Assembly: GCF_012689525.1 (NCBI RefSeq)
Contig: NZ_CP051514.1
Coordinates: 1,426,001 to 1,490,000, forward strand
Length of the DNA: 64,000 nt
Reading direction: 5' to 3'
DNA from: Paraburkholderia aromaticivorans
Lineage (GTDB): Bacteria > Pseudomonadota > Gammaproteobacteria > Burkholderiales > Burkholderiaceae
Position 1 is the stretch's first letter. The number at the start of each line of letters is the position of its first letter. Below, one piece after another: positions 28,698 to 38,699 of the stretch. The notes below the pieces were generated by a model. The model was not told the origin of the DNA. It saw nothing but the letters and a program-made list of their open reading frames with translations, and did no database searches. The position numbers and the translations under genes were made by a program.

Positions 28698-29033
28698 TTA
28701 CTGGCTGGCGCCTGCTGCGGCGTTCGCCTTCTTCTGCGCGTCCTGCAATTGCTGCGGATAGTTCGGGTCATTCACCCCGGGCTTGTAGCCAGCACTCTCC
28801 AGCTTCTTCAGTTCTGCCGTATTCTTCGCACGGGCCGCCTTATGTTCTGCCCGACGCTCGGCTCGGGCTTGCGCGCGAGCCTGTTTCTTCACTGCCTTGG
28901 CGTCCGAAGCAGGAGCCTGCGTGACGGTCACCGGCGCACTCGCGTAGGCTTGCGCGAAGGCTGGTACTGCAGCGCCAATCAGGACTGTAGCCGTGGCCGT
29001 GATCAGGGTGAATTTGCTGGCGGAAAAACGCAT
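28698..29033 (-). CDS. DUF4148 domain-containing secreted protein
   Basis: 111 residues. A signal peptide covers about residues 1-27 (hydrophobic core TATATVLIGAAV, end PAFAQ). A highly charged Ala/Lys/Arg helix follows (KKQARAQARAERRAEHKAAR), then the DUF4148 ending ELKKLESAGYKPGVNDPNYP. Such small periplasmic proteins are numerous in Burkholderiales; their function is unknown. Its upstream region (29058-29198) is duplicated before the flavin reductase gene. Confidence 0.88.
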   Translation of the reverse strand: MRFSASKFTLITATATVLIGAAVPAFAQAYASAPVTVTQAPASDAKAVKKQARAQARAERRAEHKAARAKNTAELKKLESAGYKPGVNDPNYPQQLQDAQKKANAAAGASQ

Positions 29034-29057
29034 TCATTACCTCTTTTGGTTGGCGAG

Positions 29058-29198
29058 GGTGAGAGCGACGCAGCGTGATTCGACCCGCAAACGACGCAGC
29101 TACTTTCGTTGAGGATATTCTTCTGCAGATGGAAAGCGGGAAGAACCCTGGTCACGGCGTGATACAGCGATTCAGGGTTAATGCGGGGTTTTTAACTT
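29058..29198. repeat. Duplicated promoter-type sequence, copy 2 (inverted copy at 15176-15316)
   Basis: Lies immediately upstream of the DUF4148 gene and contains the weaker palindrome CTGTATCACGCCGTGACCAG on the minus strand. It is about 90% identical to the sequence before the flavin reductase gene. Confidence 0.8.
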
Positions 29199-29376
29199 GA
29201 TCGGGCGTTTAGAAACGGTTTTGTCGCGATAAGGGCGAGATGACGAAGCATGCGTCGTTATGGTAAGGATTACTTATGCAGCGACGAAGTGGAAACGCTC
29301 GGCACGAGTGCATCCGTGAACGGAAGCAGGCCGGCTATATGATTACTACAAGTGTGCTTCATAGTGCCCAACGTCG

Positions 29377-31054
29377 CTATGTGGTTGAAAAATCTAGAGA
29401 TCCCTGTTGTGCCGTTGGTAATGTGGGGTGCGCACGCCGGGCGCGGGTACGTGCGACGAACTCGGACACCGCACTGGTTTCCAGCGAATCGCGCTTGAAG
29501 ATCCAGGGCCCGAGCGACAGCGGATGCTCCGCCGCGATCTCGCCGCGCTGGACTGCGAGCCTAAGCGTTTTGGGACTCACGCCGATGAGTGCCGATGCCT
29601 CGGTCAGGTTCAACCATCCTTCGGCTGCACGCCGCTCGCTCGAATAGACGGGAATTCGATGGTGACTGCGCAGCGCAGTGACGCGCTCCTGGGTCCAGAA
29701 GTTACCTCGTCCGGTTCGCAGCCCATTTCGATTGAGCATGCTGGCGATCACCAGATCCGGGCAGATGCGAACCAGCACGCGCACTGCATCGATCGCTTCA
29801 GGGGATGTCTGGGGGCGCATTGGCCGCGACGCCTGCGTGGTACACGGACCTCAGTATGGACGCCACCCTTCCAGTGAATGACGAGCACGATCTCGCTGGT
29901 TGCGTCATCGAGATCAACCACGACCTCGTGGATCAAGGTGCGCACGATGCGCTTCTTCAGGCGGGCGTCAGCCTACGGCCAGATCAACTCGAGCGCTGCG
30001 GCAAGGTCGTTGAACTCGTCGGGTTGAACAGGCGATATCTGGCCAGATGCGTGCGAGCGCTGCTCAATGCGCGATTCCAGTTCTTCCACACGCAGCAGCG
30101 CATCATTCCATCGGCGCTCCAGCTCGTCGGCAACGAGCCGGTTCGCCGGATCGGCAGTGTCATACTGTTTCTGCGCACGTTGCGCGGTGTATCGGGCTGC
30201 CTGCAGATCACGCTGCAATGCGGCAGTACTTCGTCATGCTTATGGATCTCTTCTTCGCGAGCCACGATAGCTGCCTCAATCGCTGCAGGTTGCACTACCC
30301 GCAAGACTGCCTGGGCGATTGCCGCATCCACACGTGTGCCACCGAATGCAATACAACGGGGCAGCCCCTTGTCCAGCCACGCGCGATGACAGCTGTAGCG
30401 CAAGGCGTCATGCCGGCTACCCGTGTAGTGTACCGTGAGCTTGTTCGCGCAACGCCGGCACCTCAACAGCCCCGTCACAAGTGCCTCTCCATTCTTCGGT
30501 GCGCCGGCGTGTGCGCCCATACGCACGTTGGCATGAATGGCGCCCTGGATCCGTTCGAATTCGTTCCACTCAACGTACCCGTCGTGTGCATTGGGGATGA
30601 GCGCAAGCCACTGGTCCCGTGGCTTGCGCCGATCGCGTTTGCGCGGTTCTCCAGCCTCATAGTGGACGGTACATTCGGTCTTCCCATACGCATAGGCACC
30701 GCCGTACACCGGGTTGGTCAGGATCTGGTGCACGGTCCCGTAAGACGGTCGCTTCCAGTGGACCTCACCACGCGGTGTGCATGCGGGCAACTGCAGGCCG
30801 TGCTCCAGAAACCATAGCAACGTCTGCCTTACCGAGCCAATCGCGAGGAACCGACGGAATACCGAACGGATGGCTTCCTGCACACGCAGATCCGGATCCT
30901 TCTCCAGGCGCTGATCCTCGGTCTTGCGATAACCAACCGGCGCTATGATGATAAGCTCGCCCCGTCGGGCTTTCTCGCGCCGCGCTTCCAGCGATCGCTG
31001 ACGCAGAAGATCAAGTTCGTATTCGTTCAGGGTTCCCTTCAGTCCGAGCAGCTG
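29377..31054 (-). pseudogene. Large serine recombinase, C-terminal part
   Basis: Continuation of the gene that starts at 40877, separated from it by the IS21-like element. From the junction it reads LLGLKGTLNEYELDLLRQ and GELIIIAPVGYRKTEDQRLE. The recombinase domain contains LTNPVYGGAYAYGK, the zinc ribbon LLRCRRCANKLTVHYTG, and then a coiled coil (RDLQAARYTAQRAQKQYD). It has further damage: a frameshift near 30213, a TAG near 29970 and a frameshift near 29820. The last part (SALIGVSPKTLRLAVQRGEI) is a small helix-turn-helix. Not functional. Confidence 0.85.
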
Positions 31055-31155
31055 TTAGCGGCGGCGTAAAAGCGCCACTAGATGGCGGCGCAAGGTTGAG
31101 TAAAAGCGTCAACAATAGGGAGCGGTTATGGCCCGCTGTTGTTGGGTGATGGTCG

Positions 31156-31374
31156 TCAGAATGGATCGTCGATGTTGCGAGGGTGGGGATTCTCGGGAGG
31201 CGCGCGCTGGTCGTGCAGCAGGTCATTGAGCGGAATCTGGTAGTGCGCGGCGATACGCTCGCGTAGATCGTCGATGAGTTCGACGACGGCGAGCGCCTGA
31301 TCGGCGGACCAGTTGTCCGGGATCAGGAAGTCGAGCCCGTGAGTGTTGCCCGAAGGCAGGTGAAGGCGCTTCAT
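31156..31374 (-). CDS. Small ORF coupled to istB
   Basis: 72 residues (MKRLHLPSGNTHGLDFLIPD, then a helical middle DQALAVVELIDDLRERIAAH). Its ATG overlaps the istB stop codon, so it is probably translationally coupled and part of the IS. No domain recognised; the helical acidic segment could mediate protein contact. Confidence 0.6.
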   Translation of the reverse strand: MKRLHLPSGNTHGLDFLIPDNWSADQALAVVELIDDLRERIAAHYQIPLNDLLHDQRAPPENPHPRNIDDPF

Positions 31375-32135
31375 GATTTCTTCTCCATGCGTGCCGCGCT
31401 GCGTTTCTTTGCGCGCTGCTCGGCCCGTTCACGTGCCTCCTTCACCCGGTAGGACTCGCCTTCGATCGCGACGACTTCGGCGCGATGCACCAGCCGGTCA
31501 ACCAGCGAGACGACGCAGGCGGCGTTCGGAAACACCTCCGACCATTCTGCGAACGGCCGGTTTGTGGTGACCACGGTGCTCGCTGCGCCATACCGGCGGC
31601 TGATCAGCTCGAACAGCAGGTCGGCGTGGCGATTCGAGTAGGACAGGTATCCGACCTCGTCAATTACGAGCACGTCAGGCGTGGCATACCGGTGCAGCCG
31701 CCGGCGTAACGCTGAGTCACTGTCAAGCGCGGCGAGCTCACCGAGCATCTGGCCAGCAGTTGTGAACAGCGCCGTGTGCCCGTTGACGAGCGCCTGGTAG
31801 GCGAGGTTCAGCGCCAGGGTCGACTTGCCCACGCCGTTCGGGCCGATCAGTACGACGTTGGCGGTGTCCCTGACGAACTCGAGCGACATCAGTTCTTCGA
31901 CGGCGCCCCGGTCGCAGCGCGTGGGCCAGGCCCAGTCAAAGTCGCACAGCGGCTTGAAGCTGCCCAGATGGGCGTCGCGGATGCGTCGCTCGAGCGAACG
32001 GCGGGCACGCTCGTCTTCTTCCCACTGCAGCAGCGGCGCAACCCAGCTGGCGTCAGTGAGATCCGGCCAATGCGCCAGCAGCCCGTACAGGCGCAGGGCG
32101 TTCGCGCGCTCCTGCAGGTTCTCAGGCGAGCTCAT
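31371..32135 (-). CDS. istB: IS21-family helper ATPase IstB
   Basis: 254 residues. Walker A is NVVLIGPNGVGKSTLALNLA (about residues 93-112), Walker B is VLVIDEVGYLS and the sensor region is TVVTTNRPFAEWSEVFPNAA. IstB assembles on target DNA and recruits the IstA transposase. The gene is intact and overlaps the end of istA by a few codons. With istA interrupted, this copy could act only in trans. Confidence 0.95.
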   Translation of the reverse strand: MSSPENLQERANALRLYGLLAHWPDLTDASWVAPLLQWEEDERARRSLERRIRDAHLGSFKPLCDFDWAWPTRCDRGAVEELMSLEFVRDTANVVLIGPNGVGKSTLALNLAYQALVNGHTALFTTAGQMLGELAALDSDSALRRRLHRYATPDVLVIDEVGYLSYSNRHADLLFELISRRYGAASTVVTTNRPFAEWSEVFPNAACVVSLVDRLVHRAEVVAIEGESYRVKEARERAEQRAKKRSAARMEKKS

Positions 32136-32656
32136 CAGTACCTCCCGTTATCTGGTCGTAGATGTCGAGCCGGTGAGGGGTCACCAGCGTGTCCTTGCTA
32201 CGCACGTGCTCGGGCAGGTTCACCGCCACTGGCGGCGGTACCTGGCGCGACTCGCGCCGACGCTCCAGCGCCAGACGCACCGGATTCTGGTGAGGCGCGG
32301 CATCGCTGGCGAGCGTTTCCTCGATCGCCGCCTGCAGTTCGGCTGCACCATAACGGTCAAGCAGCCGCAGCAGGTGGGCAGTGATATTGCCGAGATTGGC
32401 GCCGCGTTCAGCCGCGCGCAGCATGAGTGTGTGACTGGCCGGCGCTGCGCGGGCGAGATGATCGAGGCCGCGATGGTGACGGGCTTCACGTTTGCGTGCA
32501 ACGAGGGCGTCGATGTGCGCGGCAATCTCGATCTGCGCGCCGCGATCGTAGCTACGCACATGAGTCGCAAGCAAATCGGCGCCCTCGAGAATGCGCACCT
32601 GCCGGGGATCGGCCCGGACCGTAAGCACGCGCCGCACGTGGGTATGCGGGATCGTG
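32122..32656 (-). pseudogene. istA: IstA transposase, C-terminal part
   Basis: The C-terminal 175 or so residues of IstA, from TIPHTHVRRVLTVRADPRQ through HHRGLDHLARAAP to ITGGTDELA. The gene continues at 38700-39673; the two parts join as DYTIPHTHVRRV once the element between is removed. Confidence 0.85.
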
Positions 32657-33043
32657 TTATGCGCAAGAGAAAAACAATGGACATCAGCCTGCAGCTTGAA
32701 AATGCTGGTATCGGCAGTCTGCAGGATGTCCATTTGGTTAGCCGAAAAAGTGGACAGAACAACCGTCGGAGTGTCCATCTTTCGCCGCAGGTTTCGCATG
32801 GTCGGAAGCCCGATACAGCCGGGCGTCCGAGCATGCTGGAGCGTGTCAAGCCATCGAGCGTCAAGGGTTCGATGCGCCGGGCTGCGCCCGCCCTTGACCC
32901 GTTCAGCGGCGTCACAGGACCACGATCGAATTTGATGTGTGACTATGCCTGGGCGACCCGTAACGGGAACCTTCGCGAGCACGAGGTCGACGCAGGCGAA
33001 GCAACCCAGGCGCCCGTTTCGAGCGGGGGACGCCCGCCCCGAT
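32657..33043. other. Non-coding end of the tyrosine-recombinase element
   Basis: About 390 bp downstream of the operon with no gene. A hairpin-forming pair GGACATCAGCCTGCAG / CTGCAGGATGTCC lies near the tip (about 32680-32731) and could be a recombinase binding site or terminator. Confidence 0.45.
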
Positions 33044-33406
33044 CTAGCGTGGCTGCAGGGGCAGGACGCTACCGCCACGCAGCGCGACCAGTTCCTTGCG
33101 CAGGCTGAACACCTGACGCAGCAGAGCGAGTTCTCGTGCCAGCGATTCGTCGAGCTGTGCCTGCAGATCCTTCGCGTCGCCCTTCGCGCGGTTCAGACGC
33201 TCGGTGAGTTCGAGCTTCGGGCGCCCGGCGTCTACGTTGGCCGCGTCGATCGCTGCGATCAGTTCGGTGAACTGCGGGCGCGACTTCTTGATGCTGCCCT
33301 TCTTGCGGGCCGCCTCGATCGCCACGGTGTCGTTGTTGATACGCGCACCCTTGCGTTTCTTCAGCCTCTCAAGGGCGGCATAGTAGTCGGTCATGGCGCC
33401 GCTCAT
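33044..33406 (-). CDS. TnpC-like (DUF6262-type) accessory protein
   Basis: 120 residues, ATG overlapping the stop of the preceding gene. It has a basic N-terminal part (ALERLKKRKGARINNDTV, ARKKGSIKKSRPQF) and a long predicted coiled coil (ELTERLNRAKGDAKDLQAQL onwards). TnpC of Tn554 has this size and layout and influences insertion orientation and efficiency. Confidence 0.8.
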   Translation of the reverse strand: MSGAMTDYYAALERLKKRKGARINNDTVAIEAARKKGSIKKSRPQFTELIAAIDAANVDAGRPKLELTERLNRAKGDAKDLQAQLDESLARELALLRQVFSLRKELVALRGGSVLPLQPR

Positions 33407-35284
33407 GCTGCCTCCGGTTTGATCAGTTTCTTCTGCGCATCGAGCAGTCGTTGCAGCGTCTGCGCCTCGATACGGTATTCGACGCTCGTCTCATCGACCG
33501 CGCGCAGCTTCGCGACCGTAACCTGCTGCGCCTTTATCACGCGCTGAAGCTTCGACGGCACGACGACGAGATTACGGCAGTTCGATTCAAGGCAATCCAG
33601 ACGCATCCAGTCGAGTGGCGTTGACTTGCACGGCTCGACGCTGACGCAGCCGCCCAATACCGTCTCGCGGTACGCCAGCTCGCCCTTCCCGAACATCCTC
33701 ACCGTCTGCTCGCGTGAGTAAACCGATACAGGCGAGGATTGCACGGCACGGCTCTGCGTCCACGCTGCGTGCCCGCCGAACAGCCGCTCGTCAGAGAACA
33801 GCACCTGCTCGGCGTATGCAAGGTACGCGGACAGGTGTTGCGCCTCCGCCCATTCCTTCGCGAAGTGGGTCCTGTCGGTGTCGATGAAGCCCTTCGCGAA
33901 CGCCGAGCCGCGGGCGTAGTACCTGCTCATCTCTTGAGTGATGTGCTGCAGCTGACGCTTGAGCGTCGGTAGCGTCACGAGGCCGCTCCGATGGGCGTAG
34001 AGGGCCAGGGTCCTGCGAAGCTGATGGCGCGTGAACGGCCACTGCTGCCCGAGCACGTACTTCGGCTCGTCTTCCCACGCGCGGTGCATGTCGACGCGCT
34101 TCAGTTCAGCGATATCCTCGACCGTGATCGTCGGAAAGACGCGCTCACGAAAGGCTTCGATGTCGTAATGTACGGTACTCGCTGCCCGGTTTGCTACGTA
34201 CCCCAAACGCAGACCCATCCGGCAGAACAGCAGGTACGAACCGTCCGTCGATTCGGCGTAGCCTTGCGCGCTGTGCGCACGGTGTGCCTCGCCCGACAAC
34301 CGTTGCGCGAGCCTGACGGCACGGGCAGCGAGCGGGCTGGTGACCCAGCATGCGCGCTTGGGTCGGCCGCCCGACAGCTTGGTCGTGACGCCCTCGATGG
34401 TGTAGTGCGTCACACCATCCAGCCGGGTCTCACTCAGACAGTTGTACGGCAGGTTCTCTGCTTCTCCCGCACGCATGCCCGTGAACGACAGGATGACAAG
34501 CTGGCATAGTGCGCCGATCGACGCTACAAGAAACGACGCAACGTAAGGGGAGTCCTTGCACCCGAAGTGCGCAGCAACCCTTACCAGTGCCGCACAGACG
34601 TCCGGCCTCTCACCAGAGTACCTGCGTGCGAGGTAGTCTGACAGCATGTCAGCGACGGCCTCTGCGATGCTGAGGTCATGCTCACAGGCCGACAGGAAGT
34701 GCTGGTAGATCCGCGTCGGGATGACAGGGTTGTGAGTTTCCAGCACGCTGCGCGAAGCGTTCGAGCAGAGGCTTGTGCAGTTGGGGCAGTGGTACGCGCA
34801 GCCCTGTGGTCCGGACGCCCAGACTATGAAGCTTTACCAGAATCGAATGAAGAATCTGGGCCTTCATCTCCATCCCGGTTTGCGCCGCATAGTCCAGAAC
34901 AACAGCGACAGTGGACAGGCCCTCGTAGAGCGTAAGCTGACGTGAGGCGGCAAAGAACGTGAACGCCCTCAGGTGATTTGAACGAGCGTGTAGCGTACCG
35001 GACGCCGGTACCGTATCGGTCACTTCGTGCATCAGAAAGTACATCACCTGCTTCCACTGACGCGTAGTCGCCTCTGAAAGGATGCGACTCACGCCGTCAG
35101 GCAGGTGCCCCCTGAAATGGACGTGGGTGCGACGCAGTCCGATCGTATATGCCTGGATGTCCCAGGCGTCGCTACCAAACAGCGAAACAGCGTTCCCGGC
35201 CTTGTCGTGCGTGACCACCGTATCGTCTTCGACCCGATACCAGTCGGGACGCTCAGCGATCGGCGCGAATAGCGTGTTGTTCAT
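33403..35284 (-). pseudogene. Third tyrosine recombinase, frameshifted
   Basis: The N-terminal part (35284 to about 34815) starts MNNTLFAPIAERPDWYRVED. The rest (to 33403) carries a zinc-binding GCAYHCPNCTSLCSNAS and the catalytic Arg of SFTGMRAGEAENL. It also carries TRHQLRRTLALYAHRSG (HxxR) and EMSRYYARGS (Tyr). A single-base shift near 34815 (GGACCACAGGGCTGC) separates the parts; a sequencing error is possible. The start ATG overlaps the stop of the second recombinase. Confidence 0.8.
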
Positions 35285-37161
35285 GCCACTCCCAATTCGT
35301 AAAGCTGGTCGAGCTTCGCCGACCAGAAAGCGTCAAGATTGCCTTCGATATCAACGTGCTGCTCGATCTGATCGAACAGCGCGGCGTCGCGCTTACGCAG
35401 TTCATCCAGCAGGAAATCAACGCGGCGCAGCACCGCGCCGAACGAGCTGTCGTACTGCTCGATCGAGTCAGCGCGTCCGCTCGCGAGCCTGACGCAGTGA
35501 CGGCAGCTCAGCAGCTTGCGGATGTCGGTGGCGTCGGCGTGCACGCGATACTGGTCGCAGAAGAGACATCCTTCGGTCGAGCGGCAGTCAGGCTGTACGC
35601 TGATCAGGTCCGCGACCGGTGCGGGCTTATGGAACCCGATGCAGACGCCCACCGCGCTCCTGATGCTGCCCGCCGGGTCGTCGCCGGGCTTCAGCACGGT
35701 CTTCTCGACCGAAGCGAGGAACGCGCCCATCTCAGCCTTGTGCGCGGCATCCGTACCGTTCGAGTACGAGCGGAGCGCCGTTTCCACCGAGTGCCCCATC
35801 AGCCTGGCGGCGACGACAGGGCCGTGGTTGCTCACCGCCCAATCCTGTTTCGCCGCACGCCATTGGCGTGCGGTAATGCGCGACAGCACGATCCCGAGCG
35901 TGTCGAGTCGAGCATAAAGCTGAATCAGAAACTGGGGTGAGAGACACACTAGCTGTCGTCGCTGTGAAGAACACCCGACTGCCATGAACAACGCGTCGCA
36001 GTCTGCGTCCTGCACCAGATACTCGCGCAATGCCAGATACGCCTTGAGCTTCGGCATGAAGCCCAGCGAGACGGTGAATGTAACGTTCCTCCCGCCTGCA
36101 CGGTACTTGACCTCACGAAACTTCTGACGTGCAACCGATGTACCCTGCAGGCTCGCGGCAAGCTCCGGGCTCCACTTCATGGCCAGCAGTTGTGCGCGGT
36201 TGACGCCCGTTTCGGCCAGAAACAGCGTTGCAAAGCAAAGGACCGCCATCGAAGCGTGTGAGCGACGGATCGATGACTGTGCGTCCTTGTTCGCCGCCGC
36301 AAGATGTTTAGCCGCACGCGTGGCGATGTCCCCCGAACGCTTAAAAGGGTTTTTAGCGCCAGCCTCAGCCATGTGCATCGTGAGTTCTTCCCGGGTGCGC
36401 GGCTCTCCCGTTTCCAGATTCCAGCCAGCCAGGCTGTGCGAGCCGTCGCCTTCGCGACGATGGTGTCTGTAGGGAACAAGGCAAAGACTCTCACCTCGCG
36501 CCGTGGTCACGCGCACCGGGTACGGCTCGAAGTCGAGCACCAGCGTGCTGATGCTGCTAAAGAGCGCGTCAGCCCACGCGAGCAGGGCGGCTTGTGCACC
36601 GGCGTCAGGCACAGCCGTCGGCACAGAAGCATCCAGTTGATGGCGTAGCACCCTCTCATCGGCGCAGAAGTCGTCGTTTCGGAATAACTCACGTAGCATC
36701 GACAACAGATAACGCTGCTTGGTGCCGACGGAATTGCGCTTCAGGTTGCCCAGCGAAACCTGTTCGCGCTTCTCACGGAAGTAGCGGTGAACGGCCTCCG
36801 CCGTAACCTTCTCGTCACAAAGCGTCTGATGCAAGCCCTGCCTGTCGGCCCAGTTGACGAACTCAAGCACGACGCGCGAATACAGGGAGATCGTCTCCGG
36901 GCGCCTCGTGCCAGAGGCCATACGCCCGGAAAGCTGGGTCACCAGCAGACGTACGATCCTGGCGCGTTCGCTGCTGAAGCTTATGTGGTCGAAAGTGTGT
37001 CGCGTGCGCTGCGGGCTCGACGTGTCACGCGTCAGATAGCAGATCTGACCGATATCGGAACGTTTGCTGACGCCTTCCCACCTGAGCAGCGCCCGCTCCG
37101 GGTGCAGGAGCGTTGTGCCCCCCGCGAGCGGCATGCGCACTTCCTCGTACTGGCGGCTCAT
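35281..37161 (-). CDS. Second tyrosine recombinase (TnpB of Tn554 type)
   Basis: 626 residues from ATG 37161, which overlaps the TGA of the first recombinase; the open frame extends further but that start is not needed. The catalytic domain has AETGVNRAQLLAMKW (Arg), ITARQWRAAKQDWAVSNHG and ARLMGHSVETALRSYSNG (His...Tyr). A cysteine-rich tail (STEGCLFCDQYRVH, KLLSCRHCVRLASG) follows. It acts with the other recombinases of the element. Confidence 0.88.
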   Translation of the reverse strand: MSRQYEEVRMPLAGGTTLLHPERALLRWEGVSKRSDIGQICYLTRDTSSPQRTRHTFDHISFSSERARIVRLLVTQLSGRMASGTRRPETISLYSRVVLEFVNWADRQGLHQTLCDEKVTAEAVHRYFREKREQVSLGNLKRNSVGTKQRYLLSMLRELFRNDDFCADERVLRHQLDASVPTAVPDAGAQAALLAWADALFSSISTLVLDFEPYPVRVTTARGESLCLVPYRHHRREGDGSHSLAGWNLETGEPRTREELTMHMAEAGAKNPFKRSGDIATRAAKHLAAANKDAQSSIRRSHASMAVLCFATLFLAETGVNRAQLLAMKWSPELAASLQGTSVARQKFREVKYRAGGRNVTFTVSLGFMPKLKAYLALREYLVQDADCDALFMAVGCSSQRRQLVCLSPQFLIQLYARLDTLGIVLSRITARQWRAAKQDWAVSNHGPVVAARLMGHSVETALRSYSNGTDAAHKAEMGAFLASVEKTVLKPGDDPAGSIRSAVGVCIGFHKPAPVADLISVQPDCRSTEGCLFCDQYRVHADATDIRKLLSCRHCVRLASGRADSIEQYDSSFGAVLRRVDFLLDELRKRDAALFDQIEQHVDIEGNLDAFWSAKLDQLYELGVA

Positions 37162-38615
37162 GCTGCCACCGCAGTGTCGAGGGTGCGCGTGACCAGCGTC
37201 GACAGGTGCGTGCCCCAGCCATCCTGCACCGCGTCGAACAACTTGCGATTCTCGCGGTAAGCGACGTAGCGCTCGGTCGTAGACGGCTGTACGTGCCACA
37301 TCAACTGCCGCAACTGATCGAGCGCCCGGGTGTACTTCGTCTCGCTCGCCGTCATCGCATCGACCATGTTCAGCCCGAAGGTCGCGCGCAGGTCGTGGAA
37401 GCTGAACTCGTACCTGGGGTTATCGAGCCGCACGCGCATCATGGGTAAAAGTTCGTCCCTGATGAACTGGCGTACGGCCTGTCCAGTCTTGAGGTGACGG
37501 CGTACGCGCGGGCCATTGCTCACCGGGGCGCGCGACGCGCGATCCTCGTAGAGCGACGCACCTCGATGGCTCAGAAAGAGCATCTGGTCGGGATGATCGC
37601 CGCCGTCAACACCGTCGGCCAGTTGGCGACGCTTGCGAGCCCGATCGCTGTGCACATAGATGTAGAGCCGCTCGTAGAAACCGCGCGGCAGGTGCAACAC
37701 GCCCTTGACATCGCCCTTCGTGTCGATGCCCGTACCCGGCCCGCAGGCGAGCCGGATGTCGTCGCCCTGAAACTCGCCCGGCTTGCGCATTGCGTGTTTC
37801 GCGCGCACGGTCAGTACAGTCTGGATGCGAGCGCCCGTCAACAGCGCGAACAGATGAATGAGCGTCATCTCGGTGTTGTCGAGAGCGGCTAACGATTCAA
37901 GTAGCACCGACTGCTCGGAAGATGGGAGCGGGCGCAAGCGACCGCCGTCCTGAATGTGATCGTCCCACGGGTCTTCGGCGCGCCGACCGCTGATTGACAG
38001 GTCGGTGGTCTTGACCTCGATCGCGCTGCTGAAGCCCTTCTGGTCCCTGAACTCGATGAAACGGCCAGATTCGACCCACGGCGCGTTCGCGGGCCTGAAG
38101 CCTGCCTCGCTCATGAGCCAGCGATAGAAGCGCACCACGGCGCCCATACGACGCCTGGCGACGCCCGCAGACAGTTCGCCTGCCTGCACGGCCAGCCTGA
38201 TCGAGGCGCTGTAGCGGTAGGTTGGACGTTGCCGCTTGTTGGCGGGGAACGTCAGCCAGTCGACGCCCTCGTCATCCAGATAACGACGGAATGCCACCAG
38301 GTCGTCTGCGATGCTGGCGAACGTGAGCATGTTGGGCGACGACTTCGACTCCATCATATCGATGAGCCAGAGGTTCGCCTCAGCCCACGGCGCGCCGTCA
38401 GCGAGCCGGACAACAGGGAAGAGAGGGAAGGTGCCTGCGATCCACTGCGCGCGGGCGTCGCGCCGCCTGCCGGTGTCGGGGTCCGCGAGCGGGACCGTGT
38501 GATAGATGGTGCCGCCCTCGGGGGTGGTGATACTGACCGGCGTCGCGCCGGGAGTGTCGCGGTCAACGACCTCGGTCAGCGGCAGTTGCCGGATGGTCGT
38601 GCGTCTTGCTGTCAT
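37158..38615 (-). CDS. First tyrosine recombinase (TnpA of Tn554 type)
   Basis: The start ATG 38615 (MTARRTTIRQLPLTEVVD), with AGAGGA upstream, gives 485 residues. The N-terminal core-binding domain is followed by the catalytic part: Arg in LLTGARIQTVLTVRA, HDLRATFGLNMVDA (HxxR), and HVQPSTTERYVAYRENRK with the Tyr nucleophile. All key residues are present. It is the promoter-proximal gene of the four-gene operon. Confidence 0.88.
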   Translation of the reverse strand: MTARRTTIRQLPLTEVVDRDTPGATPVSITTPEGGTIYHTVPLADPDTGRRRDARAQWIAGTFPLFPVVRLADGAPWAEANLWLIDMMESKSSPNMLTFASIADDLVAFRRYLDDEGVDWLTFPANKRQRPTYRYSASIRLAVQAGELSAGVARRRMGAVVRFYRWLMSEAGFRPANAPWVESGRFIEFRDQKGFSSAIEVKTTDLSISGRRAEDPWDDHIQDGGRLRPLPSSEQSVLLESLAALDNTEMTLIHLFALLTGARIQTVLTVRAKHAMRKPGEFQGDDIRLACGPGTGIDTKGDVKGVLHLPRGFYERLYIYVHSDRARKRRQLADGVDGGDHPDQMLFLSHRGASLYEDRASRAPVSNGPRVRRHLKTGQAVRQFIRDELLPMMRVRLDNPRYEFSFHDLRATFGLNMVDAMTASETKYTRALDQLRQLMWHVQPSTTERYVAYRENRKLFDAVQDGWGTHLSTLVTRTLDTAVAA

Positions 38616-38699
38616 CGTGCAGATCCTCTGCTGTGTTTGTGCGGGTGTCCGCTTTAACACAGGCTGCGAGTATCAGAAAATCGTTACTGACTTGCGCAT

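Larger units (their letters stand above)
32657..38699 (-). mobile_element. Tn554/RIT-like tyrosine-recombinase element
   Basis: 6.04 kb, bounded by TATGCGCAAG at one end and its complement CTTGCGCATA at the other. It is flanked by the 6-bp repeat ATCGTG (32651-32656 and 38700-38705), the size of the crossover region typical of Tn554-type transposition. It holds four minus-strand genes overlapped by ATGA junctions: three tyrosine recombinases and a small TnpC-like protein. No passenger gene is present. Removal restores istA. Confidence 0.85.
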
